In this document: piece after piece, positions 44,581 through 56,102 of the stretch
How the letters are laid out: every line of letters begins with the position of its first letter
Numbering within the stretch: the stretch's first letter is position 1
NCBI GenBank assembly: GCA_947311845.1
Contig: CAMZMU010000116.1
Location: 3,710,421 to 3,774,420, forward strand
DNA from: Poa pratensis
Lineage: Eukaryota; Streptophyta; Magnoliopsida; Poales; Poaceae
Direction of reading: 5' to 3'
Length of the DNA stretch: 64,000 nt
Notes under the pieces: generated by a model
The model's database searches: none
Told to the model about the DNA's origin: nothing
The model's input: only the letters and a program-made list of their open reading frames with translations
Made by a program: the position numbers and the translations under genes

Positions 44581-45099
44581 ATGTCGGAGCCGGAGCGAAA
44601 GTTTCGTGGTGTTCACCGGAGACCCACGAAGATCCCGACTTGGGCAGCTCAGATCACAGTGGATCACAGGAAGATCCAGCTTGGTACTTTCAGGTGCCCG
44701 TGGCAGGCGGCCCGCGCCTACGACTGCGCGGCGGTCCAGCACTTTGGGGCGAGAGCGATCCTCAACTTTGAGGATGAGCGGAGCGTGGCGCACATGTTAG
44801 CGCCAGATGGCATGAGGATCGCGACGAAGGCCGAGGAGAGGGAGCACCGGCAGGCAGAGAGGCTGCTCAGGGCGCGCCACCAGCGCGAGGAGGATGACCC
44901 CTTGGTCAAGGATCTCCTCCTTGATCCCCAGGTGATGGCGGTCCAGTACCAGGTCTTCAGCGAGAGCCGGCAGCAGCGCGGGCAGGGCGAGGCCGGCCCC
45001 TCCGGCACGCAGCAGCAGGGCGAGGACTCTAGCAGCAGCCTGTCCTCTTGTTGGGGCCGCTTGGACGACGTCACTGACACCGGCGCGAGTCGAGTTTAG
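44581..45099 (+). CDS. AP2/ERF-domain DNA-binding protein carried by the CACTA element
   Basis: Intact single-exon ORF of 172 residues. Residues 7-63 form one AP2/ERF domain: RGV, RRP, WAAQI (family WxAEI), LGTF, AARAYD, AA and GARAILNF at the expected spacing. The conserved Glu of AEI is Gln here, and position 14 is Ala as in ERF rather than Val as in DREB proteins. The rest is basic and charged (EREHRQAERLLRARHQ), then Gln/Ser-rich. AP2/ERF domains bind GCCGNC cores in DNA (GCC box, DRE); such cores are the repeated unit of this element's ends. I recall similar AP2-like ORFs recurring in Triticeae genomes, possibly also in CACTA elements. The gene may have been captured, or it may serve the element like TnpA of En/Spm; the latter is inference. 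Confidence 0.85.
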   Translation: MSEPERKFRGVHRRPTKIPTWAAQITVDHRKIQLGTFRCPWQAARAYDCAAVQHFGARAILNFEDERSVAHMLAPDGMRIATKAEEREHRQAERLLRARHQREEDDPLVKDLLLDPQVMAVQYQVFSESRQQRGQGEAGPSGTQQQGEDSSSSLSSCWGRLDDVTDTGASRV

Positions 45100-45560
45100 G
45101 ATGTCTATCATCCTACCTGTCGTACTACTAGACTTATCTTGCTACCTGTTGTACTGCTAGACTTATCATACATGCTACCTATGTATTATTGTGCTACTTG
45201 TCTATATGTGTTATGTTTAGCTAATATGGTTACATCGTTCTATGGTTTATTCTGTTTTATGTTTAATTATTAGGTAAAATGGAGGGATATTTGCTTATAT
45301 ATTTCGATTGTTTGTACTTTTTAGATGACGTAGCTTCCCGCCAGCCAGCACCGTCGGTCCCGCGCGTCGTCGCGGCTTCTCCAGCTGAGGAGGGGCCGCC
45401 TCGGTGCCCTTTGTTTTGTCGCTCTCTTCCGGAGCACGTCCTCGACCTTCTCCGGCCACCGATCACGCTTCGAGGGTATAAATCTTTCGCCTCTCTTGCT
45501 GCATAGGTTTATTTTGGTCTAGATCACCAAGTCAGTCGCGTAACCCGAGTCAGATCCCAT
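45100..45560 (+). other. Spacer after the AP2/ERF gene with a possible small exon
   Basis: 45325-45474 reads DDVASRQPAPSVPRVVAASP and onward in an open GC-rich frame preceded by an acceptor-like TTTGTACTTTTTAG, inside an AT-rich surround. It could be an extra exon of a CACTA gene; no domain is recognised. Confidence 0.35.
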
Positions 45561-45632
45561 CCGGAAGGGTTACAAATTTATAAATATGCAGGATTGTCCA
45601 TCTTTGCATATTTATAACCGTAACACTTCCGG
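45561..45632 (+). repeat. Small foldback between the CACTA genes
   Basis: Arms 45561-45590 and 45605-45632 pair (CCGGAAG-GTTAC then TTATAAATATGCA) with a 14-base loop. It directly precedes the larger foldback. Confidence 0.75.
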
Positions 45633-45650
45633 GTTGTCCTGTTGGACAGT

Positions 45651-45860
45651 CCGAGTACGTGTAGATCGGGTCGTGTTCCACGTTCTACCCCTTCCTGAGA
45701 CGGAATTTCGGCAGCACCTCCCTGTTGTTCTTCGGATGCACACCCTCTCGGCTTGACAAGCTCGAGACGTGTATTCTGAAGAACAGCGGGGAGGTGCTGC
45801 CGAAATTCCGTCTCGGGTCGGGGTAGAACATGGGACACGACTCGATCTACACGTACTCGG
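45651..45860 (+). repeat. Large foldback (83-bp arms) between the CACTA genes
   Basis: Arms 45651-45733 and 45778-45860 are equal in length and match at 75 of 83 positions with no gaps; the loop is 44 bases. Transcription would give a long imperfect hairpin RNA. It sits about 160 bp upstream of the transposase start codon. Confidence 0.9.
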
Positions 45861-46023
45861 GCGGGATAGGCCCCTACCTATTAGAAGTGTATGTGAACCC
45901 TTGCATGTTGTAAAAGATAAAATTTGGCCGTAATAAAATGGTGACATTGCATGCAAGAAAATAAAAATATGATGCATTTAATTTCATGTTATTATTATTT
46001 GGCTCACAGTAAAGCAGCAGAGG

Positions 46024-49000
46024 ATGGCAGATAATGGGTGGATGTACAGTGGCCGAACTAGTTTGGTTGACAAAACAGATGAGTGGGTATGGAAGACGCA
46101 TTTGTTAGTGAAGGAGTTAGCGCGTAAGGGTTCAGAGTCAGGCGCTCGTGGACAGTGCCCTTGCCCTCGTTGCAAGTTTCGTACACGTCAGGGAAAGGAT
46201 GATATGATTAAACACCTCTTCTCTCGTGGGTATATGCCGAACTTCGTGACGACAGTCAACTTTGATGAGTACGAGCGCGAGAGTGGCAGGGTGATGCGGC
46301 AGCGGATCAATGGCAATGAAGATGATGGGATTAGAAACTGGCTAGATGATCTCCGTGCTGGCGACATGCCAGATTCGCCACCATCACAGGAGGAACCTCC
46401 AGAACCGGAGGAACCGCGTGAACCGGAGGAACCGCGTCAACCAGAGGACCCAGAGCCAACCGCGAAGGCCTTCTTTGCTATGATGGCCTCGTCTCAGAGG
46501 CCTCTGTACGAGGGTGCAAATGTTTCTCAGCTCGATGCCATCTCGCAAGCACTAGCCAACAAGCTCCAGTATGGCAGCACCCGTTCATGCTTTGAAGCGC
46601 ATCTGCAAACAACTGGTAACCTGTTGCCTGAAGGGCATTGTCTGCCTCAAAGCATGTACGAAACGAAGAAAATCCTGCGAGATCTCAGCATGGATTATCA
46701 GAAGATAGATTGTTGTCCAAAAGGATGCCTTTTGTTTTGGAAACAGTTTGCCAATGACAAGTACTGTATCTTGTGTAAGGCCTCTAGGTATCATGTGGTA
46801 AAAGGAGCCGATGGTACGAAGACGCAGTCAATGTCGCCGTTAAGATTCTTCGTTACCTCCCATTCATACAAAGAATCAAGCGGCTTTACATGAACAAAGA
46901 GTCTGCCACACAGATGCAATGGCACAAAACGGGGAAGAGATACAAGGATGAGCACGACCGGGAATTGATGGGACATCCATCTGATGGTACGGCATGGAAG
47001 AACTTTGATGCGAACCACCCCGATGAGGCAGCAGATGCTCGAAACGTGAGAATCGCGATAGCAACCGATGGATTCAATCCATATGGTTTGTCGACTACCT
47101 CGTACAGCTGCTGGCCCGTGTTTGTTATTCCGCTCAATCTCCCTCCTGGAGCCCTAATGCAAAAGAAGACCATATTCCTCTCGCTGATCATTCCAGGTCC
47201 TGAATATCCGGGGAAGAATTTAAGTATGTACATGCAGCCAATTGTGGATGATCTGAACCACTCTTGGCACCACGGGACGTTGACATATGATCGTGCATCG
47301 AAGACAAACTTCTTGATGAAAGTTTGGTATCACAATTCCATGCATGACATGCCCGGGTACGCCCTATTCTGCGGATGGTGTACAGCTGGTAAGTGGCCAT
47401 GCCCAGTGTGCAGGAACCGACTTGAGTTCATGTGGCTAACGGCGGGACGGAAGTATTCCGCGTTTGACACACATCGAAAGTTCCTCAAAAGAGGGCATCC
47501 GTTTAGAGAAGACAAAAAGAACTTCAAGAAGGGCAGAGTTGAGCGTGAAGAAAAAGCGATACCAACTTTCGATGGTGCAGCTGTTGACGCCGAGCTAAGT
47601 GCTCTCGTGCCTGCCCAGGGAAAAGGCCCACGATATGTGGGATATGGTGTGGCGCACAACTGGACTCACGTGGCAGGCTTGACGCAACTCGAATATTACA
47701 AGGACCTCGAACTTCCCCATAGCATCGATGTGATGCACACCGAAAAGAATGTTGGAGAGTCCCTCTTTCACACAATCCTGAACATTCCCCGAAGTCGAAG
47801 GATAATGTTAAGGCTAGAGTTGATGTTAAGAAGCTCTGTGATAGGGAGAGAATGCACATGAAGCCTCCTGAAGGCCGTCAAAAGAACTGGTTCAAGCCGC
47901 ATGCTGACTTCTGCCTTAATAGTATGCAAAGGTCTGAGGCATTCCATTGGCTCAAATTCGTCGTGATGTTCCCTGATGGCTATTGTTCGAATATAAGTAA
48001 GGGAGTCAATATACAATCGGCAAAAGTCACCGGGCTCAAGAGTCACGACTATCATATATGGATTGAGCGGCTGCTACCGGTGATGGTTCGAGGGTATCTC
48101 CCCGACCGTGTCTGGCGAGTGCTCGCGGAGTTGAGCCATTTCTTCCGCACGCTCTGTGCTAAGCAAGTATGTCCCCTGATTATTCAGAAGCTGCATGAAC
48201 TAGTGCCGGAGTTGCTGTGCAACTTAGAGACGATATTTCCGCCAGGCTTCTTTACTCCGATGGCACATCTTGTTGTGCATCTTGCGAATGAGGTACTCTT
48301 GGGTGGACCGGTGCAGTTTCGTTGGCAGTTTTGTATTGAGAGAGAGTTTAAGTATATTCGAACCAAATGTGGAAACAAAAATAAGATTGAGTCATCCATA
48401 GCCGAGGCAACTATCCTTCAGGAGATGGCAGACGCCAGGCTAACGTACTACCCCGATGATGTTCCCACTATGCATAACCAGGCCTCTCGGTACAATGTCG
48501 ACGAGCCCAAGCGAGACCCCAAGCTCGTCCTCTTCCAGTGTCCCGGTGGCAAGAGCGGTGGCCCAACAAGGTATAACTTGACCAATGATGAGCTGGAGTG
48601 CATAATGCTCTATGTGCTTATGAACATGAAGGAAGTGACCCACGACGAGCAGGGAGAAGAGGGCAGTTTCCTTAGGTAAAATGGGGAACAAATTACTTTG
48701 CAACTACTATCATGATTTCGTTCTAATACGTATTTTCTCCTTTTAGTCAATTCACGGATGAAATGTGGTCGGGAACATCAGATGGACCCAATGAAGCCGC
48801 GTTGGACACTCTTTTGAAAGAGCCTGCCCCCGGAAAGAAAAAATTCACGGTTTGGTTCAGGGAAAAGGTAATTTCAAACCTGTCCCTTCTACCTTGCAAT
48901 TCGTGTCTTATCCCTCTTACTAATGCACAAAACAATTTGTACTTGTAGGGAGCTGATGCCAACGTTGTGATGTCAGATGAGTTGAGATGTGTCTCCCAAG

Positions 49001-49745
49001 GTTGTAACCGTAGAGTCGAGAAGTATGAGAAGTATGATGTGAATGGGTACCGCTTCCATACAGAGCATCACCAGAACAGTCGGCCTAATGCAAAGACTAT
49101 AAATACCGGGGTCTTCACCAAAGGAGCCGGTAATTATGATTACTACGGAAGGTTACAGAACGTATATGAGCTGACGTTCAATAACACAAACATAGAACTC
49201 AAGCTTGTTGTGTTCAAATGCCACTGGTTCGACCCTGAGCATGGAACCAAAAGTACCCCTTCCATTGGGTTAGTTGAAGTTAAGCCTTCAACCACCTACA
49301 ATGGATCCGATGTCTTTGTTGTGGCTCACCAAGCCTTTCAAGTTTATTATTTGCCCTACCCATGCAAGAAAGAGGGACTCATTGGTTGGGAAGTCGTGTT
49401 CCATGTATCGCCACGTGGTAAGCTACCCATGCCCTCCGAAGACGATTACAACAACATTGACCCTAAAACATACGAGGGATTTTCTATCAAGAGGAACAAA
49501 CCTTTGGGGACTTTGGCATACAAGGTCTTGAGGACCGCGAGGACAATGCACAAACAGGTGGTGACGTAGTGGTGAATCTAAAGGATATAGATATGCTCAA
49601 CAAGTTACAGAGTGATAGTGATGACGATGATGAGCCTCCAGCGTGCGAGGAGGTTCCAATATACAACACTCGTGATAGTGATGTTGATAGTGATGTTGAT
49701 AGTGATGATGACAACCCAGGACTTAACTATGAGAGTGATGATTAG
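46024..49745 (+). pseudogene. CACTA transposase (tnp2 type) with three 1-bp losses
   Basis: Exon 1 46024-48675, intron 48676-48746, exon 2 48747-48867, intron 48868-48948, exon 3 48949-49745; both introns have GT/AG ends and restore the frame. Domains in order: Transposase-associated Zn-binding (residues 4-73, CPCPRC and HLFSRGY), acidic PEEPREPEEP repeats, Transposase_21 core (ATDGFNPYG; IIPGPEYPGKNL; HSIDVMHTEKNV), DUF4218 (DYHIWIERLLPVMVRGYL), then DUF4216 in exon 3 (FKCHWFDPEHGT, SDVFVVAHQAFQVYYLPYP) and an acidic Ser/Asp tail. Frames break near 46836, 47790 and 49520, each explained by a single missing base. Otherwise there is no premature stop, so inactivation is recent. The product would bind and cut the CACTA ends. 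Confidence 0.92.
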
Positions 49746-50170
49746 GGGTGAGGGTCTTTTATGTCCTTTTGCGTACTATTTACTTTTCAACATGCTTAGT
49801 CTTTCAACATGCTTCTTCTTAATTGCATTACGTACGTCTTTATTCTTATTTACTACATTTTTCAACATGCTTAAAAGTTTATCCTTTCTCAATGCAGGTG
49901 ATTGACCAAGATGAGCCAAGGCAAGGAATCATCGGCCTCGGGCTCTCGGGAGGTGTAGGATGTGTTCGGGTGTAGCGTGTGTGAATTCGAACTTGTTTGG
50001 AGTTTGTATGAATGCTTGGATGAATTTGAATCATGTTTGTGTCATTTGGATATGTATGTGATGTTTTATTTGATGTTTCTGTGATGTTTTATAATTTGTG
50101 CAATTTTAATTGTATTTAAAATGCGCCAGAAACCAGCAGAAAAAATTTCAGAAACTGAAAATATGGTCAA
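49746..50170 (+). other. 3' region of the transposase gene
   Basis: AT-rich with a TTCAACATGCTT motif repeated three times (49786-49872). A possible last exon follows an AATGCAG acceptor at about 49898 (GATGAGCCAAGGCAAGG...). No other gene is seen. Confidence 0.5.
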
Positions 50171-50536
50171 GTATACGCCGACGGCAATGCCGTCGGCGTA
50201 GTATGCTGCGGGGACGCACAGGATGGCGCCACGTCGACGATGGAGGACCATATGGTCATTGCCGTCGGCGTAAGACTCCTCCCAGACGCACCAGATCAGC
50301 ACACGTGGCAGCCTAGGCCGACGGCACTGCCGTCGGCGTATAGGTGGAGCAGACGGAGACGTTCGACGTCCGTTTTGTGGGTCCCACTGCGGCGTCGCCG
50401 ACGGCGACGGATACGCCGACGGTAGTGTTCGTACGCCGACAGCGTCCTACGCCGACGCCGATAGGCTTACGCCGACAGCGATTGTTGCTACGCCGACGGC
50501 GGCTCGCCGTCGTCGTTTCGGCTGTTTCCCGTAGTG
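50170..50536 (+). repeat. Right subterminal and terminal repeat region of the CACTA element
   Basis: Contains roughly ten GCCGAC/GCCGTC motifs, several in palindromic pairs (50174-50200 is a perfect 27-bp palindrome; 50316-50340 is a second pair). It ends with GTTTCCCGTAGTG and the AAA duplication. Confidence 0.92.
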
Positions 50537-50539
50537 AAA

Positions 50540-52138
50540 CCTGGTCGTGCAAACAAGACTGAAATAACTTTTTATACCACGCGTCAACAGATATAACTAC
50601 AAGAAAGGGTAACCAGCACATCGTATTCATAATATCTTCCATTCTCTTGAAATACGACAGATTCCAAGATCATCGCTTCAATGGGCTCACCACAAAAAAA
50701 CCAAGGCTCAATCGATTGCCACAGAGCATACACAGGATACAATGGAAGCGAGCAGATACTCACCGAATCATCGCACAAACACGCCGGCGGAGGAACTAGT
50801 CCAAATGCAGGTACCAGAGCATGTGAAGAAGCTCTCGATGGTGTAAAACCATGCTGCTCTTGGGCTTGGGAAGTTCTGTTCGCCTACAGCAACAAAAAAT
50901 GGTACGAGTATAAGTGTGCAGACCAGTCCAGCAAAAAGAATTTGAGTGACTGAGTGGCGGCACGATTTGTGCATATGCATCGCCTACCTTGCGGGCAGCA
51001 GCGGGAGGCCACGGCCAGTCCAGGAGCAGCAATAACACTGGAGCCATTGACGGCAGCAGCAGCTCAGGGAAGACGCCAGCATGAGCGCGAGGTTGCGCAG
51101 AGAGGCACTCTGAGAGCACCTCCAGTGGTAGGCTCCAGGGGCGCATCATGGGCCTGCAAACCGACACACACGCAGATGAGACTGAAAGTCGGAGTAGGTT
51201 CAATGCTGCAAACAGACACACATGCATCGCAGCCCATGCCCAAGCAAGGCAAGGAAATCCTGCACTGAGGCCTTTCTGAGTTGAAACTGTGCACACAACA
51301 ACAATTACAACAGTAGTAGCAACCATAAAAAGTATCCCAGGAAACAAAGATTCACATATAATCCCAAGATCAACTAAGAACTCCATCAAAGGGACTAAAT
51401 ACTACAGGGAATGATCACACAAATTCACAACAATGTATTCATGAATCCAGTGAACTATAAGGCTAGGAATTAAACAGATGGACATAGGAAAAATCTTGGC
51501 AACACTCTGAACATATAAACTTCAATAAAAACAACTTGGTCTGTGGGCTGCAACGCTAGCACTCATGGGAGTAAGGCCTCAAAAAAATTGGCACTGCAGA
51601 TTTGCAGGCTAAAATGCAAAAACTAGATCTTCAGCTTTCACCGGAAAGGTTCAGGTTACTCTCAATCTTTCAGGACGACATGTAGGAAAGTGTAATGCTG
51701 AAAATCAAATACCAGATCCTAGAACAGATGCACCAGGAGGTAAAATGAGATAGCACAACAGAATTGGTCTAGCAACATTTGCGCTCCAGGTCTAACAGCC
51801 TGACACCAAATGATGCAAAGAATGCTGACTAGCTGGCTCAACGGACACAATCAATCGATGGCCAGAGTCACGGGGTTGGAGCAGAACAAGAAGACACCAA
51901 AGCCCAAAGTATGCCCTCAGAGCAAAGAGGTGCGAGATTTGAAACATGGATTCTATGAACGTAGCAAAACTGAGACGGGTGGAGCCCATTGGGGCCGAGG
52001 CCACGCCTCCTGCGCACCGACTCGAGCTTAGACGCTAAATTCCGTGAGAAGGCTTCGGCTCTAGCAAAATGACCTCATGGCAACTCGCAATGTTCATATA
52101 TATCGGTGGCAAGTGCGCGGAAGAGAGGGAGGTGGGAA
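50540..52138. other. Unassigned host DNA right of the CACTA element
   Basis: No gene is supported. One - strand frame of 197 codons (50796-51389) has a hydrophobic N-terminal third but no recognised domain, and codon use typical of random GC-neutral DNA. A short stretch AAAGGTTCAGGTTAC at 51648 resembles one at 38096 on the other side of the CACTA insertion. Confidence 0.4.
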
Positions 52139-52140
52139 TA

Positions 52141-52307
52141 CTACCTCCATTATTAAATGAAAGACTTTTTAGACCTTTTCTGCACGCATATATCTAAACA
52201 TGTTGTAGTGCAAAGTTCACATGTTTAGGTCAAAAAAAAAAGTTCACATGTCTAAATTCATGTGTGCGAAAAAAGGCTAGAAATGATTATATTTTGGAAA
52301 CGGAGGT
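52141..52307. mobile_element. Stowaway-like MITE, 167 bp
   Basis: Ends CTACCTCCATTA ... AACGGAGGTAG with TA flanks (52139-52140, 52308-52309). The tips differ from each other at a few positions, so it is older than the other Stowaway copies. The tips resemble Stowaway ends; assignment is moderate. Confidence 0.75.
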
Positions 52308-52359
52308 AGTAATTCTTTAAAAAAAAATAGCTAGGTAGGACTTTTGAACCATTGTCGTT

Positions 52360-54699
52360 GCAAAGTGGTTTTTTTTTTTTTTTTGACATGTAAATGGAAA
52401 AAAAAAAACCATTACCCCTGGTGCACAGCCGCCTCGCTGGCCACCAAATCAATAAGGAAATCAGGAGCAACATCTTCCCAGCCCACACAAGCAGCCTCGA
52501 CACGCAGACCATGTTGAGCAAGACGATTTGCCACCCCATTGCAGCTCCTAGGAGCAAACTGAAAGGAAGACGTTTCAAAGGAAACGATGCAGATACTTCG
52601 GACTTCCTTCAGTAAGACGCCGATCAGTGCCAGATCATGACTCCTGGACTGAATTGCTGTGATCAGATTCTTGCAGTCAGACTCGAAAATCATCCGGTGA
52701 AGTCCGAGCTCGGCAGCGCCTTCAACTGCTGCTACACAGGCTTCAGTTTCAGCTGCCAGTGCATCCTTGACATTGCTAAGCTTCCCCGCCGCCGCAGCAA
52801 TGAATTGGCCAGTATCAGAACGAACCACAAAACCCCATGCGCCGACCCCTGTGTCTTGATGGAAAGCTGCGTCAAAATTAACCTTCACCCTATCTGACGG
52901 CGGCTTGTTCCACCGGCAGGAGCTAGTATGGGCTGTCGCAATCGAAGTACTTGGTGCTGCACTCTGGCCGAAATAGAGAACATGTCTCTGTATTCTATGG
53001 CATACCGCATCTGAGCTAGTACTTTTCTCCTCCGCATTATTCTTATTTCGTGTAGACCACCAATCCCACAACATGATCAAAACCAGATCTCTCTTCTCCA
53101 CCGTAAGTCCCATGATCATCTGGACCACGGTCATAGCATTCTGGGCATTAAGAAGCATAATTCGGATATCCTCGACCAGCAGGCTGCGCCACACAGGTTT
53201 GACAAGTTTGCACTTCAAGAACAGGTGGCCGCCATCTTCGTCAGCTCGATTGCACATCGGACATCTGGTATCCAAATCAATACACTTCCTTTTGATATTC
53301 ATTCGTGTGGGTAAACTATTGTGACTGAACCGCCACAAAAACACCTTGACCTTCCCAGGTAGCTTAAGGCTCCAGATCTTCTTCCAAAGAGGATTTATAG
53401 ATGTGGGTGATGCCGAGCAACTAGTAACCCGATTAGCTTGCTCTTCTCGCATACTGATGCCCAAACGATATGCAGACTTGACTGAGAAGACTCCCTTTGA
53501 GTCAAAATGCCAGGCAAGCCAATCCTCCATGTCTGCACGGAGTGGAATAGATAGTATTTCCTTTACATCGTCAGGGTGAAAGATCTCTCGAACTAGCTCA
53601 GCGTTCCATGTAACAGTTTCTTGGTCAATCAGATCCGCCACCTTCATAGTCACATTGTTCGGCTGTGGTGTACAAGGTCTCCTGGTCGTGCCTCGTGGGA
53701 TCCACGGATCATTAAACACATCAATGTCCTCCCCTGAACCGACCCGCCAAATGAGTCCATTCTTGAGTAGCTCAACACCCCTAAGAATACTCCTCCATGA
53801 ATATGAGATCCCAGGTTTTGGGGCGGCCTCCAAGATCGAGCAATCTGGGTAATACATGGCCTTCAACACAGAACAACAGAGGGAATCAGGATTTTGGAGG
53901 AAACGCCAACCTTGACGTGCAAGCATTGCCAAATTGAAAATATGCAAGTCCTTGAATCCCATGCCCCCTTCCTCCTTGGGTAGAGAAGCCTTGTCCCAAC
54001 TGACCCAATGGCATTTGTTTTTATCCTCTTGAGAATTCCACCAATACCTGCAGATCATTCTACTAATCTCATCACATAGTGCTTTAGTAAGATCAAAACA
54101 AGACATTGCGTATGTAGGGATGGCTTGAGCTATTGCTTTGATCAGAATCTCCTTCCCTGCTTTGGAGAGCAGCCTTTCTTTCCACCCTTGTATACGCTGC
54201 CAAATACGCTCCTTCAAATACTCAAACTCTTTTTGCTTTGAAACTCCCAAATGTACCGGCAGCCCCAGGTAACGCTCATTTCTGGACTCCCTAGGGATTC
54301 CAAGCTCCCCAAGCACAGCTTGTTTGGACGTATTGCTTGTGCCTTTACTAAACATAGCACTTGATTTCTCTTTGTTTATCATCTGTCCCGACTGCACCTC
54401 ATACAAAAGCAAGGATCTCCTTCAACTTCCTCGCGTTTGCCACATTCGCCTTCATCACAATCAACGAGTCATCAGCGAAAAAAGGTGATTTATTTTAGGT
54501 GCCCCTTGACATAGCCGGATACCTTCCAGTGTGCCCTCATCTTCAGCATTTTTCAGCAAAGCCGACAACCCCTCAGCACATAGGATAAAGAGGTATGGAG
54601 ACAGCGGGTCACCTTGGCGAATGCCTCTCTCGGGAGTGAATCCCTCTTGTAAGTTCTTGTTTACTTTCACCCTGTAGGAGACCGAAAGTGGATATTCTG
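52360..54699 (-). pseudogene. 5'-truncated LINE ORF2: reverse transcriptase C-terminal half, zf-RVT and RNase H
   Basis: Read on the - strand from 54699. RT motifs GIRQGDPLSPYLFILC (near 54610) and FADD (near 54470) are followed by the thumb region, a zf-RVT zinc segment (CPMCNRADEDGGHLFLKC) and an RNase H domain with NFDAAF, AETEAC and FESDCKNL carrying the acidic residues; the frame ends at 52412. The 666-codon frame 54412-52412 is uninterrupted. Two frame changes separate the RT pieces: a lost T in a T-run near 54480 (which splits FADD) and an extra base near 54410. The endonuclease and ORF1 are missing. A short 3' UTR and an A-tail (T-run at 52368-52384 on the + strand) mark the 3' end. 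Truncation of the 5' part is usual for LINE insertions. Confidence 0.92.
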
Positions 54700-56102
54700 G
54701 CTAGTCATGCATGGACGTGAACCAGACCATGCATGCGTCCAATAGAATAGAATGGGCATGCATGCTCCTGCTGTCTCTCATTCACGGTGCTCGTCGCGCC
54801 TGCTGTCTGCTGATCAAAGGAAAAGTCAGATGAGTTAATCAACACCGATCGAGCTTAATTTGCCGAATCGAGCAACAACGCCGGAAAAAAAAAAGACAGA
54901 GCGCACTAACCCAGGAGAAAAAAAAAACGATCGACGCGCGCGGAACAGCTCGCGTGTCCATGGGATTTCTTCTTATGTTGGATCGAGTTCGGGGGCACGC
55001 TCGGGGACATCACGTGATGTCAACACTCATGCCCGCTAAGAACGTTACAAGCGAAAAAAAACAGAGAACTTGCGCCCAAGCTTGACTCCTTTGTGTATGT
55101 TCGATCCGACCCAGATCGTGCGGAGCAGTTGGGTCAGTCTCGCAACTATGATGGCCACCACGGCTATGATGAAGGATATTTTGTGGCTTCGCCACGCAGA
55201 AGCTCTGTGCAGATTGTTTTTGACACCAGCAAGGATTGCCGTAGACTCGCTCATGAGAGATTGCACAATCAGCTCAAGCCAAGGTGTTCTCTTCCCTTGC
55301 CCCGAGGAGGAGGAGGAGGAGGAGGAGGAGGATATAACAGAAATGGCAAAATATATGGGTGAGAGGCGGAGAACACTCATGACCGCTAAGAATGTTACAA
55401 GCGATAGTGCATGATCCTAAGATTAAACATAGTAATAATCATTAACCTAGAGGTAATTAACGTCCCAACCTCAAATTAAGTGTGGGTTAAATTGTTAGAG
55501 TTTTGTTAGCATAAATGGGAAGGGGGCCCGGAAGGGGGGCATTGGCCCCCCTCTCCCTTGCACTTTGATGATGCACTGAGGGGTTCGTAGATGCACTGAG
55601 GGGTGGCAGCGCTGGCATTATTTGCCGACAACCTGCCAATTGTTATAGTGTCCGAGCTTGTGTCGGAGAATCACAGAGTTGTCTTTGTCACTGGAACCAC
55701 GATATTTATCTTTTCTCTATTAGCAATGAAGAGATCATCTGAAAGGCTCGTGGCTATGATGGCATTGGTCTTAATGGGTGCGCTCTCACTACGTTTGGAC
55801 AAAATTTGGATCGGGCCGAACACTTCGGAATGTGGGCAGCCCAATGGGTGGGGAGGTGGGAAATTCAAGAGCTTCCGCAATAGGCCTTTTATATTTTGTT
55901 TTGACAAAGAAAAAGGAACAAAATGTCTGTAGTTCTGTTATGCTCTTTATGATTTTCGAGAAATAAGGTACCATTAAACGCCATTGCCTAAGCTAGGGAA
56001 TCATGACCAAGATGCACCAAAGCTAGGCTGCCCTTTATCGTGTTGAATTTGATAAGTTGATTCGAGACATTTTTTATATTATTTATCAAATAACACTAGC
56101 AA
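54700..56102. other. Unassigned DNA with short repeats and two related inverted ORF scraps
   Basis: A 33-bp direct repeat (2 mismatches) occurs at 55023-55055 and 55372-55404. Between them, 55369-55048 on the - strand encodes a hydrophobic segment ending RTIWVGSN; 55603-55932 on the + strand encodes another ending DKIWIGPN. A (GAG)n microsatellite lies at 55303-55331. I recognise no family. Confidence 0.45.

Larger units (their letters stand above)
39323..50536 (+). mobile_element. CACTA (En/Spm-like) transposon, 11.2 kb, with AP2/ERF gene and tnp2-type transposase
   Basis: Terminal inverted repeats CACTACGGGAAAC ... GTTTCCCGTAGTG and a 3-bp duplication AAA (39320-39322, 50537-50539) define a complete element. 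Both ends carry subterminal repeats based on CGCCGACGGC and its complement. Inside, left to right: 353-bp tandem array, 27-bp palindrome, AP2/ERF gene, foldbacks, tnp2-type transposase pseudogene, complementary palindrome. The transposase has three 1-bp losses, so this copy is probably no longer autonomous, but its ends look able to respond to a transposase from elsewhere. Confidence 0.95.

Noticed and set aside
50796..51389. 197-codon ORF with hydrophobic N-terminus
   Set aside because: No family similarity recognised and no promoter or splice context; kept only as a remark.
55303..55331. Poly-Gly coding repeat
   Set aside because: It is a (GAG)n microsatellite; Gly/Ser runs appear in any frame.
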